Assembly (NCBI RefSeq): GCF_014204985.1
Contig: NZ_JACHMP010000001.1
Location: forward strand, 7,688,001-7,752,000
Direction: 5' to 3'
Length of the DNA stretch: 64,000 bases
Source of the DNA: Streptosporangium becharense
GTDB lineage: Bacteria; Actinomycetota; Actinomycetes; Streptosporangiales; Streptosporangiaceae
Shown here piece by piece: positions 24,088-31,949 of the stretch. The notes beneath the pieces are model-generated. The model did not search any database, was not told the DNA's origin, and saw nothing but the letters and a program-made list of their open reading frames with translations. The position numbers were made by a program, and so were the translations under genes. Within the stretch, counting starts at the first letter, position 1; every line of letters begins with the position of its first letter.

Positions 24088-26313
24088 TCAGGTGGCGCGC
24101 AGGCCGGTGGCGTCGTACAGGTGCACGTCGTCGCCGGCGACCGCCGCGAGGACGAGCCCGTTGCCGCTGAAGGCCACGGCCTGGATCTGGCCGGCGTCCA
24201 GGGGGCTGCGGAGCGCCTTCCGGGAGGCGACCTCCCACAGCCGGACACCGTCCTTGTCCGTCGCGGCGGCGAGGACGGTCCCGTCGGGGCTGAGCGCGAG
24301 GCCGGTGACCGTGGAGCCGGAGCCTCTGAACGGCGTTCCCTTCGGTTCGCCGGACGTCACGTCCCAGACCCGCACCACCTTGTCGTATCCGGCGCTCGCC
24401 AGGGTCTCGCCGTCGAGGAACACCACGGCGTTGACCTCCTCCTTGTGGCCGGTCAGTGGTTTTCCGGCCGGGCGGTGGCCGGAGGTGCGCCACAGCCGGA
24501 CCGTGCGATCCCACCCGGCGGTGGCCAGCAGGCTTCCGTCGGGGCTGAAGGCCCCTCCGGCGACCAGGCCGTCGTGGCGCATGGCGGCACCCGTCTGTTC
24601 GCGGTCGGAGGTGCGCCACAACCGGACCCATTCGTACCCGCTGCCGGTGACGAACCGTTTGCCGTCGGGGCTGAACTCCACGAAGAACGAGCCGATCACG
24701 GACTTCGGCACCCGGCGCCTGGACGCGACGTCCCAGACGTGCGCCTCGGCGTCGCCGACCCCGCCGAGGCTGATCAGGGTCCGGCCGTCCGGGCTCAGCG
24801 CGAGACCCTGGACGTAGAGTTCGCGGTCGTCGAGCTCAGCGATCATCTCCCCGCCGGGAACCTCCCACAGGCGGACCTTGCCGTCCCAGCATCCGGCGGC
24901 CACCAGCCGGCCGTCGGCGGAGACCGCCAGGCCCTGCACCAGGTTGCCGTTCCCGAGCACCAGCGGCCCGTCCGGGATGAGCGCGGACGGGGGCGGGGTG
25001 GCGGCCGGGGGCGAAGCGGAGGAGGGGGTGGCGGACCCCGGCGCTGAGGAGGGCGGGGTGCCCGTAGGGCCCGGGGTCGGGCGGGACGCGGGTCTGGAGG
25101 AGGCGGTCTTCTCCCCCAGGTAACGGGGGACCAGCACCGCGGCCCCCGCCACCGCGCCGGTGGCCAGCGCGGCTCCCCCGCCGATCAGGAAGCCGCGGCG
25201 GGAGAGGCCGCGGCCGGGGGGAGGCGCCGGCCGGGTGGGCTGGTGCGCCGGAGGCGGCGTCCAGGATGGGGGGCCGACGGGTGCCGCGGAGTGACCGCCG
25301 ACGGGTGCCGCGAAGTGGTCGCCCACGGGTGCCGCGGCGGCGGGTCGTTCCCAGCCGGGCGAGACGGGGGGCGGCGGGGTCGGCGGGTGCGCGAAGGATG
25401 GGTTCGCGAGGGGCGGGTTCGCCGGGAGCCGCTGTCCGATCCGGTTCATGGCCGTGGCCAGCAGGTCGCCGCCGGTGGGGGCCGGTGTGCCGACAGGCGC
25501 CGTCCCGCCGCCGGTGATGAGGCGCAGCAGGACCTCCTCGGCCGTCGGCCGGTGCCCGGGTTCCTTGGCCAGGCATCGGCCGGCGAGGGCCCGAAGGTCG
25601 TCGGGGAGGCCGGTGAGGTCGCACTCCTGGTTGAGGATCCGGTACATCAGGGCGGCGAGGGCGACGTCGCTGCCGAACGGGGACCGGCCCGTCCCGGCGA
25701 ACAGGATGGTGCCGGCCCAGCTGAACATGTCGGAGGGCGGGCCCACCCGTTCCCCGGAGAACTGCTCGGGCGACATGTAGGGCGGGGTGCCGACCATGCC
25801 GGTGGCGGCGGTGGCCATGTCGGTGCCGTGCGCGATGCCGAAGTCGACCACCCGCGGCCCGTCCGGGCCGAGCAGCACGTTGGCGGGTTTGAAATCGCGG
25901 TGGACGATCCCGGCACGGTGGATCGCGGCCAGGGCGGTGGCCGTGCCGACCGCGAGCCGCCGCAGGTCACCCGGGGAGAGCGGGCCGTGCGAGCCGACCC
26001 GCTGTTCCAGTGACTCCCCCGCGATGAACTCGCTCACCACGTACGGCCGTTCGCCGGCCGTGCCGACGTCCAGGACGCGGGCGGTGCAGAAGGGCGGCAC
26101 CTGGCGGGCCGCCTCCACTTCGCGCAGGAAACGCCTGCGGGTCGTGGGATCGCCGGCGACGCGGGCGTGCAGAACCTTGACGGCGACCCGGGCTCCCGAC
26201 GGGGACTCTCCGAGGTACACGACACCCTGGCCGCCCTCTCCCAGGGATCCGAGCAGCCGGTACTCCCCCAGCCGGGCTGGTTCGTCCGCTCGGAGCGGGC
26301 GCGGTCGCGGCAC
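24088..26313 (-). CDS. Membrane-anchored serine/threonine protein kinase with WD40 repeats
   Basis: A 741-residue receptor. The kinase domain is at 17-270: glycine loop GEGGQGVV (25-32), Lys47, catalytic HRDFKPAN (138-145, Phe in place of the usual Leu), DFG at 157-159 and GTPPYMSPEQ. A Pro/Ala-rich linker follows with a repeated APVG motif, then a single membrane segment preceded by SRRGFLIGGG (near 390), a second Pro/Ser linker, and about seven WD40 units (460-741) with repeated VRLWxxxS ends and SPDG turns. Kinase inside and beta-propeller outside is the expected topology. The ligand is unknown. Confidence 0.93.
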   Translation of the reverse strand: MPRPRPLRADEPARLGEYRLLGSLGEGGQGVVYLGESPSGARVAVKVLHARVAGDPTTRRRFLREVEAARQVPPFCTARVLDVGTAGERPYVVSEFIAGESLEQRVGSHGPLSPGDLRRLAVGTATALAAIHRAGIVHRDFKPANVLLGPDGPRVVDFGIAHGTDMATAATGMVGTPPYMSPEQFSGERVGPPSDMFSWAGTILFAGTGRSPFGSDVALAALMYRILNQECDLTGLPDDLRALAGRCLAKEPGHRPTAEEVLLRLITGGGTAPVGTPAPTGGDLLATAMNRIGQRLPANPPLANPSFAHPPTPPPPVSPGWERPAAAAPVGDHFAAPVGGHSAAPVGPPSWTPPPAHQPTRPAPPPGRGLSRRGFLIGGGAALATGAVAGAAVLVPRYLGEKTASSRPASRPTPGPTGTPPSSAPGSATPSSASPPAATPPPSALIPDGPLVLGNGNLVQGLAVSADGRLVAAGCWDGKVRLWEVPGGEMIAELDDRELYVQGLALSPDGRTLISLGGVGDAEAHVWDVASRRRVPKSVIGSFFVEFSPDGKRFVTGSGYEWVRLWRTSDREQTGAAMRHDGLVAGGAFSPDGSLLATAGWDRTVRLWRTSGHRPAGKPLTGHKEEVNAVVFLDGETLASAGYDKVVRVWDVTSGEPKGTPFRGSGSTVTGLALSPDGTVLAAATDKDGVRLWEVASRKALRSPLDAGQIQAVAFSGNGLVLAAVAGDDVHLYDATGLRAT

Positions 26314-26426
26314 GTGCGCCTCCCGGTGTCACGGGGTCTGGGATCGGTACGACAGGGCGGGGACGGCCGGGTCGCCCGGCTCGATTCCGTCCAAGGATAA
26401 GTGGACCCGGCGGGCGGCCCTCGCGT

Positions 26427-26470
26427 CATGGAGAGGACACGGAGAGGACACGGGGAGGACATGGAGAGGA
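26427..26470. repeat. Four 11-base tandem repeats
   Basis: Four consecutive copies of CAYGGRGAGGA (26427-26437, 26438-26448, 26449-26459, 26460-26470) between the divergent kinase and DUF1876 genes. Copies differ only at two positions. The 11-base period is about one helical turn. Confidence 0.8.
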
Positions 26471-26607
26471 CGCTGTGGCGGGTGGCCGGCCGCGCGGAGG
26501 AGCCGAGCGGCGGGCGGGACGGAGCGCGGCCGGTCGACAGGTCCGTCCGATGGGCCTTTCCTCCGGCTCCGGAGAGAGGGACGCTGGGATGGGGGGAGGT
26601 GTTGGAG

Positions 26608-26874
26608 ATGGAGACCAAGCAGTGGAACGTACAGATCGTCATCAGCGAGGACGACGAGGACGCCCTCACGGTCGCGACGGCCACGTTGTCGGCGCGGGAC
26701 GGCAAGAAGTACGAGAGCGTCGGGCACGCCCGGCGTAACCCGGGTGATCGGCCGGTGCCGGCGATCGGCGACGAGCTGGCGGTGGGACGCGCGCTGTCAG
26801 GGCTGGCCGCCCAGTTGATCGAGGACGCGGCGGTGGACGTCGCGCAGATGGCGGGGGCGGCGCGGGGCCGCTGA
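26608..26874 (+). CDS. DUF1876-family protein
   Basis: An 88-residue protein: METKQWNVQIVISEDDED, VATATLSARDGKKYESVGHA, PAIGDELAVGRALSGLAAQL. This matches the small actinobacterial DUF1876 family (a dsRBD-like alpha/beta fold, function unknown). ATG 26608 with GGAGG 7 bases upstream is chosen, since the open frame upstream to 26401 is low-complexity and includes the tandem repeats. Confidence 0.8.
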   Translation: METKQWNVQIVISEDDEDALTVATATLSARDGKKYESVGHARRNPGDRPVPAIGDELAVGRALSGLAAQLIEDAAVDVAQMAGAARGR

Positions 26875-27021
26875 CGCCGTGTGAGCCGGGTGTCCCGTGA
26901 AGGTGCGGGGCACCCGGTGGCCCGGCGATCCAGGTGGCGGGCGGTCGGGTGGTTCGCGTTACGGCCGTGCAGGTGCTACCGTTGGGGCAGTTGCAGTTGT
27001 GGTACCCATGAAACTCTGTGT

Positions 27022-27061
27022 GCGCCTGACGGTATGTAACCATCAGGCGCATTTTTGTTTT
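27022..27061 (+). terminator. Terminator-like hairpin in the cspA leader
   Basis: GCGCCTGA (27022-27029) pairs with TCAGGCGC (27043-27050), with an inner GGT/ACC extension and loop ATGTA, followed by ATTTTTGTTTT. It is a textbook intrinsic terminator, yet lies about 90 bases upstream of the cold-shock gene and after no other gene, so it is probably an attenuator or processing element of the leader. Confidence 0.65.
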
Positions 27062-27148
27062 GCCGGTCATCTCCGGGTGGGCTCATCTCGGCGACGCGGA
27101 ATCCGTGCAGTGCGGGTTCCGGCTCTGCCCCTATCAAAGGAGATCGAC

Positions 27149-27352
27149 ATGGCTACTGGCACCGTGAAGTGGTTCAACTCGGAAAAGGGCTTCGGCTTCA
27201 TCGAGCAGGACGGCGGCGGCGCCGACGTCTTCGCCCACTACTCGAACATCGCCGCCCAGGGCTACCGTGAGCTGCAGGAGGGCCAGAAGGTCTCCTTCGA
27301 CGTCACGCAGGGCCAGAAGGGCCCGCAGGCCGAGAACATCGTTCCCGCCTGA
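27149..27352 (+). CDS. cspA: Cold-shock protein CspA family
   Basis: A 67-residue OB-fold protein. WFNSEKGFGFIEQ (9-21) is RNP1 and DVFAHYS (27-33) is RNP2, with the typical ending QAENIVPA. It is full length for the family. AAAGGAGA stands before the ATG. It binds single-stranded RNA and DNA and melts secondary structure. A long leader containing a terminator-like hairpin precedes it and a strong hairpin follows. The upstream frame is open from ATG 27008 but that part is non-conserved leader. Confidence 0.96.
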   Translation: MATGTVKWFNSEKGFGFIEQDGGGADVFAHYSNIAAQGYRELQEGQKVSFDVTQGQKGPQAENIVPA

Positions 27353-27375
27353 CGCGCAGCGCACATCACATCACG

Positions 27376-27416
27376 GGCCGGGGCCCGCGTCCAACAGGAC
27401 GCGGGCCCCGGCCTGT
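27376..27416 (+). terminator. Strong intrinsic terminator of cspA
   Basis: A perfect 17-base-pair stem at 27376-27392 and 27397-27413 with loop AACA, followed by TGTTT, 24 bases after the cspA stop. Confidence 0.9.
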
Positions 27417-27546
27417 TTCATGGCGGGCCCGCACCGTCGCGGCCGCCTCACTTTCGGCCGCCCCGCTTCAGCCACCCGCCTCGGCCGCGTCCTCCGTCGC
27501 GGCGGGAAGGACAGCGGTCCCCGGATGCTCGGGGTGCGCGGGCCGG

Positions 27547-27999
27547 TCAGTCCTTGATGCGCTTCATGGTCAGGTGGGAGTCGACGCGGGAGACCGCGGG
27601 CAACGGCAGGATCTGCTTGCTGAGGAACGTCTCGTAGGCGACCGGGTCGGTCACCGCCACCCGGATGTAGTAGTCGGGGCGCCCGAACATGCGCCGGAAC
27701 TCCACGACCTCCTCCAGCGCCGCGACCCGGGATTCGAACTCCTCCACGGTCTGCAGGTCGTTGACCGCGATGTCCACCGACAGGACCACCTCCAGGGAGC
27801 GACCCAGGGCCGCCGGTGAGATCTGCGCACGGTATCCGGCGATCACACCGGCGTCCTCCAGACGCTTGACCCGGCGCAGGCATGGCGGCGGCGTCAAACC
27901 CACCCGGCGGGCCAGCTCCACGTTCGACAACCGCCCGTCCTGGGCCAGATGAAACAATATTTCATGATCAATGCGATCAAGGCTAATGGAATTACTCAT
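27547..27999 (-). CDS. Lrp/AsnC-family regulator
   Basis: A 150-residue protein from ATG 27999. The helix-turn-helix (LDRIDHEILFHLAQDGRLSN, GLTPPPCLRRVKRLEDAGVI) and an AsnC ligand domain (VVEFRRMFGRPDYYIRVAV) are complete. It is divergent, by only 41 bases, from azlC/azlD-like exporter genes, so it very likely controls them in response to branched-chain or other amino acids, as seen for AzlB/BrnF-type systems. Confidence 0.93.
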   Translation of the reverse strand: MSNSISLDRIDHEILFHLAQDGRLSNVELARRVGLTPPPCLRRVKRLEDAGVIAGYRAQISPAALGRSLEVVLSVDIAVNDLQTVEEFESRVAALEEVVEFRRMFGRPDYYIRVAVTDPVAYETFLSKQILPLPAVSRVDSHLTMKRIKD

Positions 28000-28040
28000 G
28001 GCCTTTTCTCTCTGCAATATTTGAAACCATATTATGTGAC
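28000..28040. promoter_or_regulatory. Lrp-azlC intergenic promoter/operator
   Basis: A strikingly AT-rich 41-base spacer, including GCAATATTTGAAACC and ATATTATGTGAC, between divergent genes. It must hold both promoters and the Lrp-type binding site. Confidence 0.6.
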
Positions 28041-28847
28041 ATGCATACTAAAATTGCTTCCATGATTGGAAAGCAAGCCGAAGGTGCGTCGCGGGACTTC
28101 GCGGCGGCGGCGGCCGACACCGCCTCGGTGGGGCTGAGCCTGTTCCCCCTGGGGATCAGCTTCGGCATCCTGGTCGTGCACACCGGCCTGGACTGGTGGT
28201 GGGCACCGGTGTTCACCGCCGTGGTCTACGCCGGGTCGCTGGAGTTCCTGCTGCTGGGCCTGGTCGCCACGGTGACACCGCTGGGGCAGATCGCGGTGAC
28301 GGCGCTGCTGGTCAACCTCAGGCACGTCTTCTACGCCCTCTCCTTCCCGCTGTCGCGGGTACGACCGCCGGGCCGCGTCTACGCCACCTTCGCCCTCACC
28401 GACGAGGCCTACGCCCTGACCGCCGGTGGGCGTGCCCGCTCCTGGAGCGGCGCCCGCATCCTGTGGATGCAGCTTTTCTGCCAGGGCTACTGGGTCGGCG
28501 GGGCGACCGTCGGCGCGCTCGCCGGCTCCCTCATCCCGTTCACCCTGCACGGCCTGGACTTCGCGCTGACCGCCCTGTTCGTGGTCCTGACGATCGACGC
28601 CTGGCGTGCCCAGCGGGACCTGCCCGCTCCCCTGCTGGCCGCGGCCGGCTTCGCCGTCGCCGCGCTCCTGGTTCCCGGGCAGGTGCTGCCGGCCGCGATG
28701 GCCCTGTTCACCGTGGGTGTGCTGGCCCGCTACGCCCTGCGCCGCCGTGCCCTCGCACCCGCTTTCGGCGACCGTGACGGCCATGACCACCCCGTGCCCA
28801 CCCCGGCCGCGTCGGCCGCACCGGCCTTGTCGGCCCGGGAAAGGTAG
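28041..28847 (+). CDS. azlC: AzlC-family amino-acid exporter, large subunit
   Basis: A 268-residue membrane protein. SLFPLGISFGILVVHTGLDW (31-50), YAGSLEFLLLGLV, VNLRHVFYALSFP (NxRHxxY is the family signature) and TDEAYAL are all present. About five to seven membrane segments occur and the C-terminus is a short Pro/Ala tail. With AzlD it exports branched-chain amino acids or analogues. AzlD follows 9 bases later. Confidence 0.93.
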   Translation: MHTKIASMIGKQAEGASRDFAAAAADTASVGLSLFPLGISFGILVVHTGLDWWWAPVFTAVVYAGSLEFLLLGLVATVTPLGQIAVTALLVNLRHVFYALSFPLSRVRPPGRVYATFALTDEAYALTAGGRARSWSGARILWMQLFCQGYWVGGATVGALAGSLIPFTLHGLDFALTALFVVLTIDAWRAQRDLPAPLLAAAGFAVAALLVPGQVLPAAMALFTVGVLARYALRRRALAPAFGDRDGHDHPVPTPAASAAPALSARER

Positions 28848-28856
28848 AACCCCACC

Positions 28857-29186
28857 GTGCCCAGCCCGCTCTACCTGGCCGCCGCCGTGGCCGTCAGCGC
28901 CGCCGTCACCTGGGGCCTGCGTGCCCTTCCCTTCGCCGTCGTGACCCCGCTGCGTCGCTCGGCCGTCCTGCAGTACCTCGCCGTTCAGATGCCTGTCGGC
29001 ATCATGCTGATCCTGGCCCTGTACACCCTGCGCGACGTCCGCCCCACCGACTGGCCGGCCGTCGTGCCCACCGCCCTGGCCCTGGCCGCCGCGATCGGAC
29101 TGCACCTGAGAACCCGAAACGCCGTGATCAGCGTCCTGGGTGCGACCACCCTGCACGTGGTGCTGTCGACCTTCTGGCCGCACTGA
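28857..29186 (+). CDS. azlD: AzlD-family amino-acid exporter, small subunit
   Basis: A 109-residue protein with about four membrane segments (SAAVTWGLRALPFAVVTPLR, MPVGIMLILALYTLRDV, the central Ala-rich helix and a C-terminal helix). RALPF is the family mark near the start. It starts at GTG 28857 right after azlC. It is the small partner of the AzlCD exporter. Confidence 0.9.
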   Translation: MPSPLYLAAAVAVSAAVTWGLRALPFAVVTPLRRSAVLQYLAVQMPVGIMLILALYTLRDVRPTDWPAVVPTALALAAAIGLHLRTRNAVISVLGATTLHVVLSTFWPH

Positions 29187-29345
29187 GCATCTCCCGCGAC
29201 CGCGTCAACGGCACCGGGGACGGCTCCGGTGGCCAACACCACGTCCGATTCCCGCCGGACCTCGGGAGAACGCCTGCGACAAGCTGTCCGCGGACAGCCG
29301 ACGAGGTGCCCTACGGCCCGGGCACCTCTGCCGAGGTGAGGATGT

Positions 29346-30806
29346 ATGAGAAACGACGACCACATGTCCGGGGATCCGCCGGTTGACGGGCTGGAGTACG
29401 GTGACGTGCTCCAGCGCGCGTACCGGCACGTGCTGAGCTGGCGGGGGTCGGTCGCCGATCGCCCGGTTTTCCCCGCGGTGACAGCGGATGAGCTGCGTGA
29501 TCTCCTCACCGGCGGGGGCCCGCCCGAAGCCGGCACCGATGCGATCTCGACTCTGGACGTCCTGGCGCGGGCCGGTGAGCTGGGATCGACGGCCAGTGCG
29601 GGGCCGCGCTACTTCGGCTACGTCATCGGCTCCTCGCTGCCCGTGGCCGTGGGTGCGGACTGGCTGGTCACCGCCTGGGACCAGAACGCGACGCTGTACT
29701 CGTGCGGCCCGGCGGTCTCGGTGATCGAGGAGGTCTGCGCCGACTGGTTGGTGAAGATGCTCGGCCTGCCTCCGCACACATCGGCGGGATTCACCACGGG
29801 TACCCAGATGGCCGCCTTCACCTGCCTGGCGGCGGCCAGGCACCATCTGCTGGCCCGGCAGGGCTGGGACGCCGAAGCGGACGGGCTGTGGGGAGCGCCG
29901 CGCATCCCGGTGATAGCCGGCGAGCAGCGCCACGCCTCGATCGATCGTGCCCTGCGCTACCTGGGGATGGGGACGCGTGTCCGAGAGGTCGGGTGCGACG
30001 CCGACGGTGCGATCGACCTCTCCGCGCTACGCGCGGAACTGGATCGGACGGACCGGCCGCCGATCGTCTGCGTGCAGGCCGGCAACATCAACACCGGTGC
30101 CGTCGACCCGCTTCGCGAGGTGTGCGAGCTCGTGCACGACCGGGGCGGATGGGTGCACGTCGACGGAGCGATCGGACTGTGGGCTCTGGCCAGTGACGAA
30201 CACCGCGGCCTCCTCGACGGAGCACACCTGGCGGACTCCTGGACCACCGATGCGCACAAGTGGCTGAACGTGCCCTTCGACTGCGGCATCGCCTTCGTCG
30301 CGCATCCCGACGCGCACCGGGCGGCTGTCGGGATCACCGCGGCCTATCTGGAGGCATCCGAGCACCGGGACCAGATCAACACCGTGCCGGACTGGTCCCG
30401 GCGTGCCCGCTCGGTGCCCGTCTACGCGGTGCTGCGGACACTGGGCCGGGCCGGCGTCGCCGGGCTCGTCGACCGCAACATCGAGCACGCCCACCGCATC
30501 GCCGGCCTCCTCGCGGCGGAGCCCGGCATCGAGATCGTCAACGAGGTGGTCCTGAACCAGGTGCTGGTGCGGTTCACCGCACCCGGCCGCGACGACGACG
30601 AGCTCACCCGGGAGGTCGTCAGCAGGGTCCAGGACGACGGCACCTGCTGGCTGAGCGGATCGGTCTTCGGCAACCGGGCGGTCATGCGCATATCGATCTG
30701 CTCGGCGTACACCACGGCCGAAGACATCCGGCGAAGCGCCGACGCCATCATCCGCTGCGGTCGCGACGCCGTGGCCGGACGGGCACGGGCCACGGGTACC
30801 GGCTGA
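29346..30806 (+). CDS. Pyridoxal-dependent group II decarboxylase
   Basis: A 486-residue protein. YFGYVIGSSLPVAVGADWLV is the family's start segment, followed by FTTGTQMAAFTCLAAARHHL, PVIAGEQRHASIDRALRYLG, VHVDGAIGLWA (PLP-pyridine Asp) and the Schiff-base motif WTTDAHKWLNVPFDCG. The C-terminal small domain is complete. It belongs to the aromatic-L-amino-acid/glutamate decarboxylase-like family, but some relatives are deaminating synthases or aldehyde-forming enzymes. The gene stands alone 159 bases after azlD; a link with amino-acid export is possible. Confidence 0.88.
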   Translation: MRNDDHMSGDPPVDGLEYGDVLQRAYRHVLSWRGSVADRPVFPAVTADELRDLLTGGGPPEAGTDAISTLDVLARAGELGSTASAGPRYFGYVIGSSLPVAVGADWLVTAWDQNATLYSCGPAVSVIEEVCADWLVKMLGLPPHTSAGFTTGTQMAAFTCLAAARHHLLARQGWDAEADGLWGAPRIPVIAGEQRHASIDRALRYLGMGTRVREVGCDADGAIDLSALRAELDRTDRPPIVCVQAGNINTGAVDPLREVCELVHDRGGWVHVDGAIGLWALASDEHRGLLDGAHLADSWTTDAHKWLNVPFDCGIAFVAHPDAHRAAVGITAAYLEASEHRDQINTVPDWSRRARSVPVYAVLRTLGRAGVAGLVDRNIEHAHRIAGLLAAEPGIEIVNEVVLNQVLVRFTAPGRDDDELTREVVSRVQDDGTCWLSGSVFGNRAVMRISICSAYTTAEDIRRSADAIIRCGRDAVAGRARATGTG

Positions 30807-30968
30807 TCCGCCCCGGCCCGCCGCCACCGGGGTGGGCTCCCCGGCGCGGGTGACAGGGAGCCCGGGCATGTCCCCGTCACCACCGGTGGGTTCACGGCTT
30901 CGGCGAGGTTCCTCACCCGGTGCGGGGAGCCGCCCCCCGTTCTTCATCCAGTGAAGAGGGCTGCCACC

Positions 30969-31580
30969 ATGGGGACGGTGTGCTCCTTCCCCTCACCGGC
31001 CATCCCGGCCGGCCGCATCAGTGAGAACGCCCAGCCGGTCCTGCGGGCCGGAGAGTTGACCTTGAGGCCCTGGCTTCCCGATGACGCCCCCGTCGTGCTG
31101 CGGGCGTCCGCCGATCCCGCGATCCGGCGCTGGAACCGGCAGTTCACCACCTCGTCGGAGGACGCGCTGGCGTGGATCGGCCAGTGGGACGACCGCTGGC
31201 GCGCCGAGAAGGACGCCTCCTGGGCCGTCGTCCTGGACGCCGAGGTGCTCGGCCGGGTCTCGCTGCGTGGCTTCGATCTCGGCGACGGCGCCGCGCAGGT
31301 CACCTACTGGGTGCTGCCCGCCGCCCGGGGGCGGGGTGTCGCCGTCCGCGCCGCCGGCCAGGTCGCCCACTGGGCCTTCGACGTGGGATTCCACCGTCTG
31401 GAGCTGGTCCATTCGGTGGCCAACCCGGCCTCCTGCCGGGTCGCGGGCAAGCTCGGCTTCGCGTTGGAGGGCACCTTGCGCAGCGCGGTGCGCCACGAGG
31501 ACGGATGGCACGACATGCACCTGCACGCCCGGCTCGCGGACGACGGGGGGACCCCTGCGCGCGGTGAGCCGGACGCGTGA
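30969..31580 (+). CDS. GNAT acetyltransferase, RimJ/RimL type
   Basis: A 203-residue protein from ATG 30969 (AGGG upstream; GTG 30951 in frame). ELTLRPWLPDDAPVVL is the first strand and helix, VTYWVLPAARGRGVAVRAAG is the acetyl-CoA loop, and FHRLELVHSVANPASCRVAG with KLGFALEGTLRSA is the RimJ/L-type end. It probably acetylates a protein N-terminus or a small amine. Confidence 0.9.
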   Translation: MGTVCSFPSPAIPAGRISENAQPVLRAGELTLRPWLPDDAPVVLRASADPAIRRWNRQFTTSSEDALAWIGQWDDRWRAEKDASWAVVLDAEVLGRVSLRGFDLGDGAAQVTYWVLPAARGRGVAVRAAGQVAHWAFDVGFHRLELVHSVANPASCRVAGKLGFALEGTLRSAVRHEDGWHDMHLHARLADDGGTPARGEPDA

Positions 31581-31624
31581 TCGCACCGGCGCGCCACCGG
31601 AATGTCTTCCGTCCCGGGGCGGAT

Positions 31625-31770
31625 GCCCCTAAGGAGAGGGCGTACTCGGTGAACCGGCCGCAGGCGGCGAACCCCAGCCGGCGGTGGACGGGTTCGCCGT
31701 CCGCGGATGCCTGCAGGACCGCGGTCCGGTAGCCCTCGTCGCGCGCCGTGTGCAGAGATTCCACCACGCC
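31625..31770 (-). pseudogene. GNAT acetyltransferase, C-terminal remnant
   Basis: On the minus strand HTARDEGYRTAVLQASADGE and PVHRRLGFAACGRFTEYALS form the last helix and strands of a GNAT domain. The acetyl-CoA-binding part is absent; upstream is unrelated Arg-rich sequence. The remnant lies between an intact GNAT gene and a tyrosine recombinase. The rest of 31581-31949 shows no gene. Confidence 0.65.
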
Positions 31771-31949
31771 GGTGCGGCGCCGCCGTCCGCCCTCTCCCGC
31801 AAGCCGCGGTGCGGGCGGCGTGCCGGCCGTCCACACCGCAGGATGTGATGCATAATCTCGCGTGTGCGCAGTGCAGGTGGTAGTCCCCCTCCCCCGCCGT
31901 CCCCGGTGGCCGCCGGGTGCCGCCCGGGTGTCCGATCGCGGAGGCCGGT

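Noticed and set aside
27008..27148. N-terminal extension of CspA from ATG 27008
   Set aside because: The frame is open but passes through the terminator-like hairpin and lacks conservation; the strong AAAGGAGA site is at ATG 27149.
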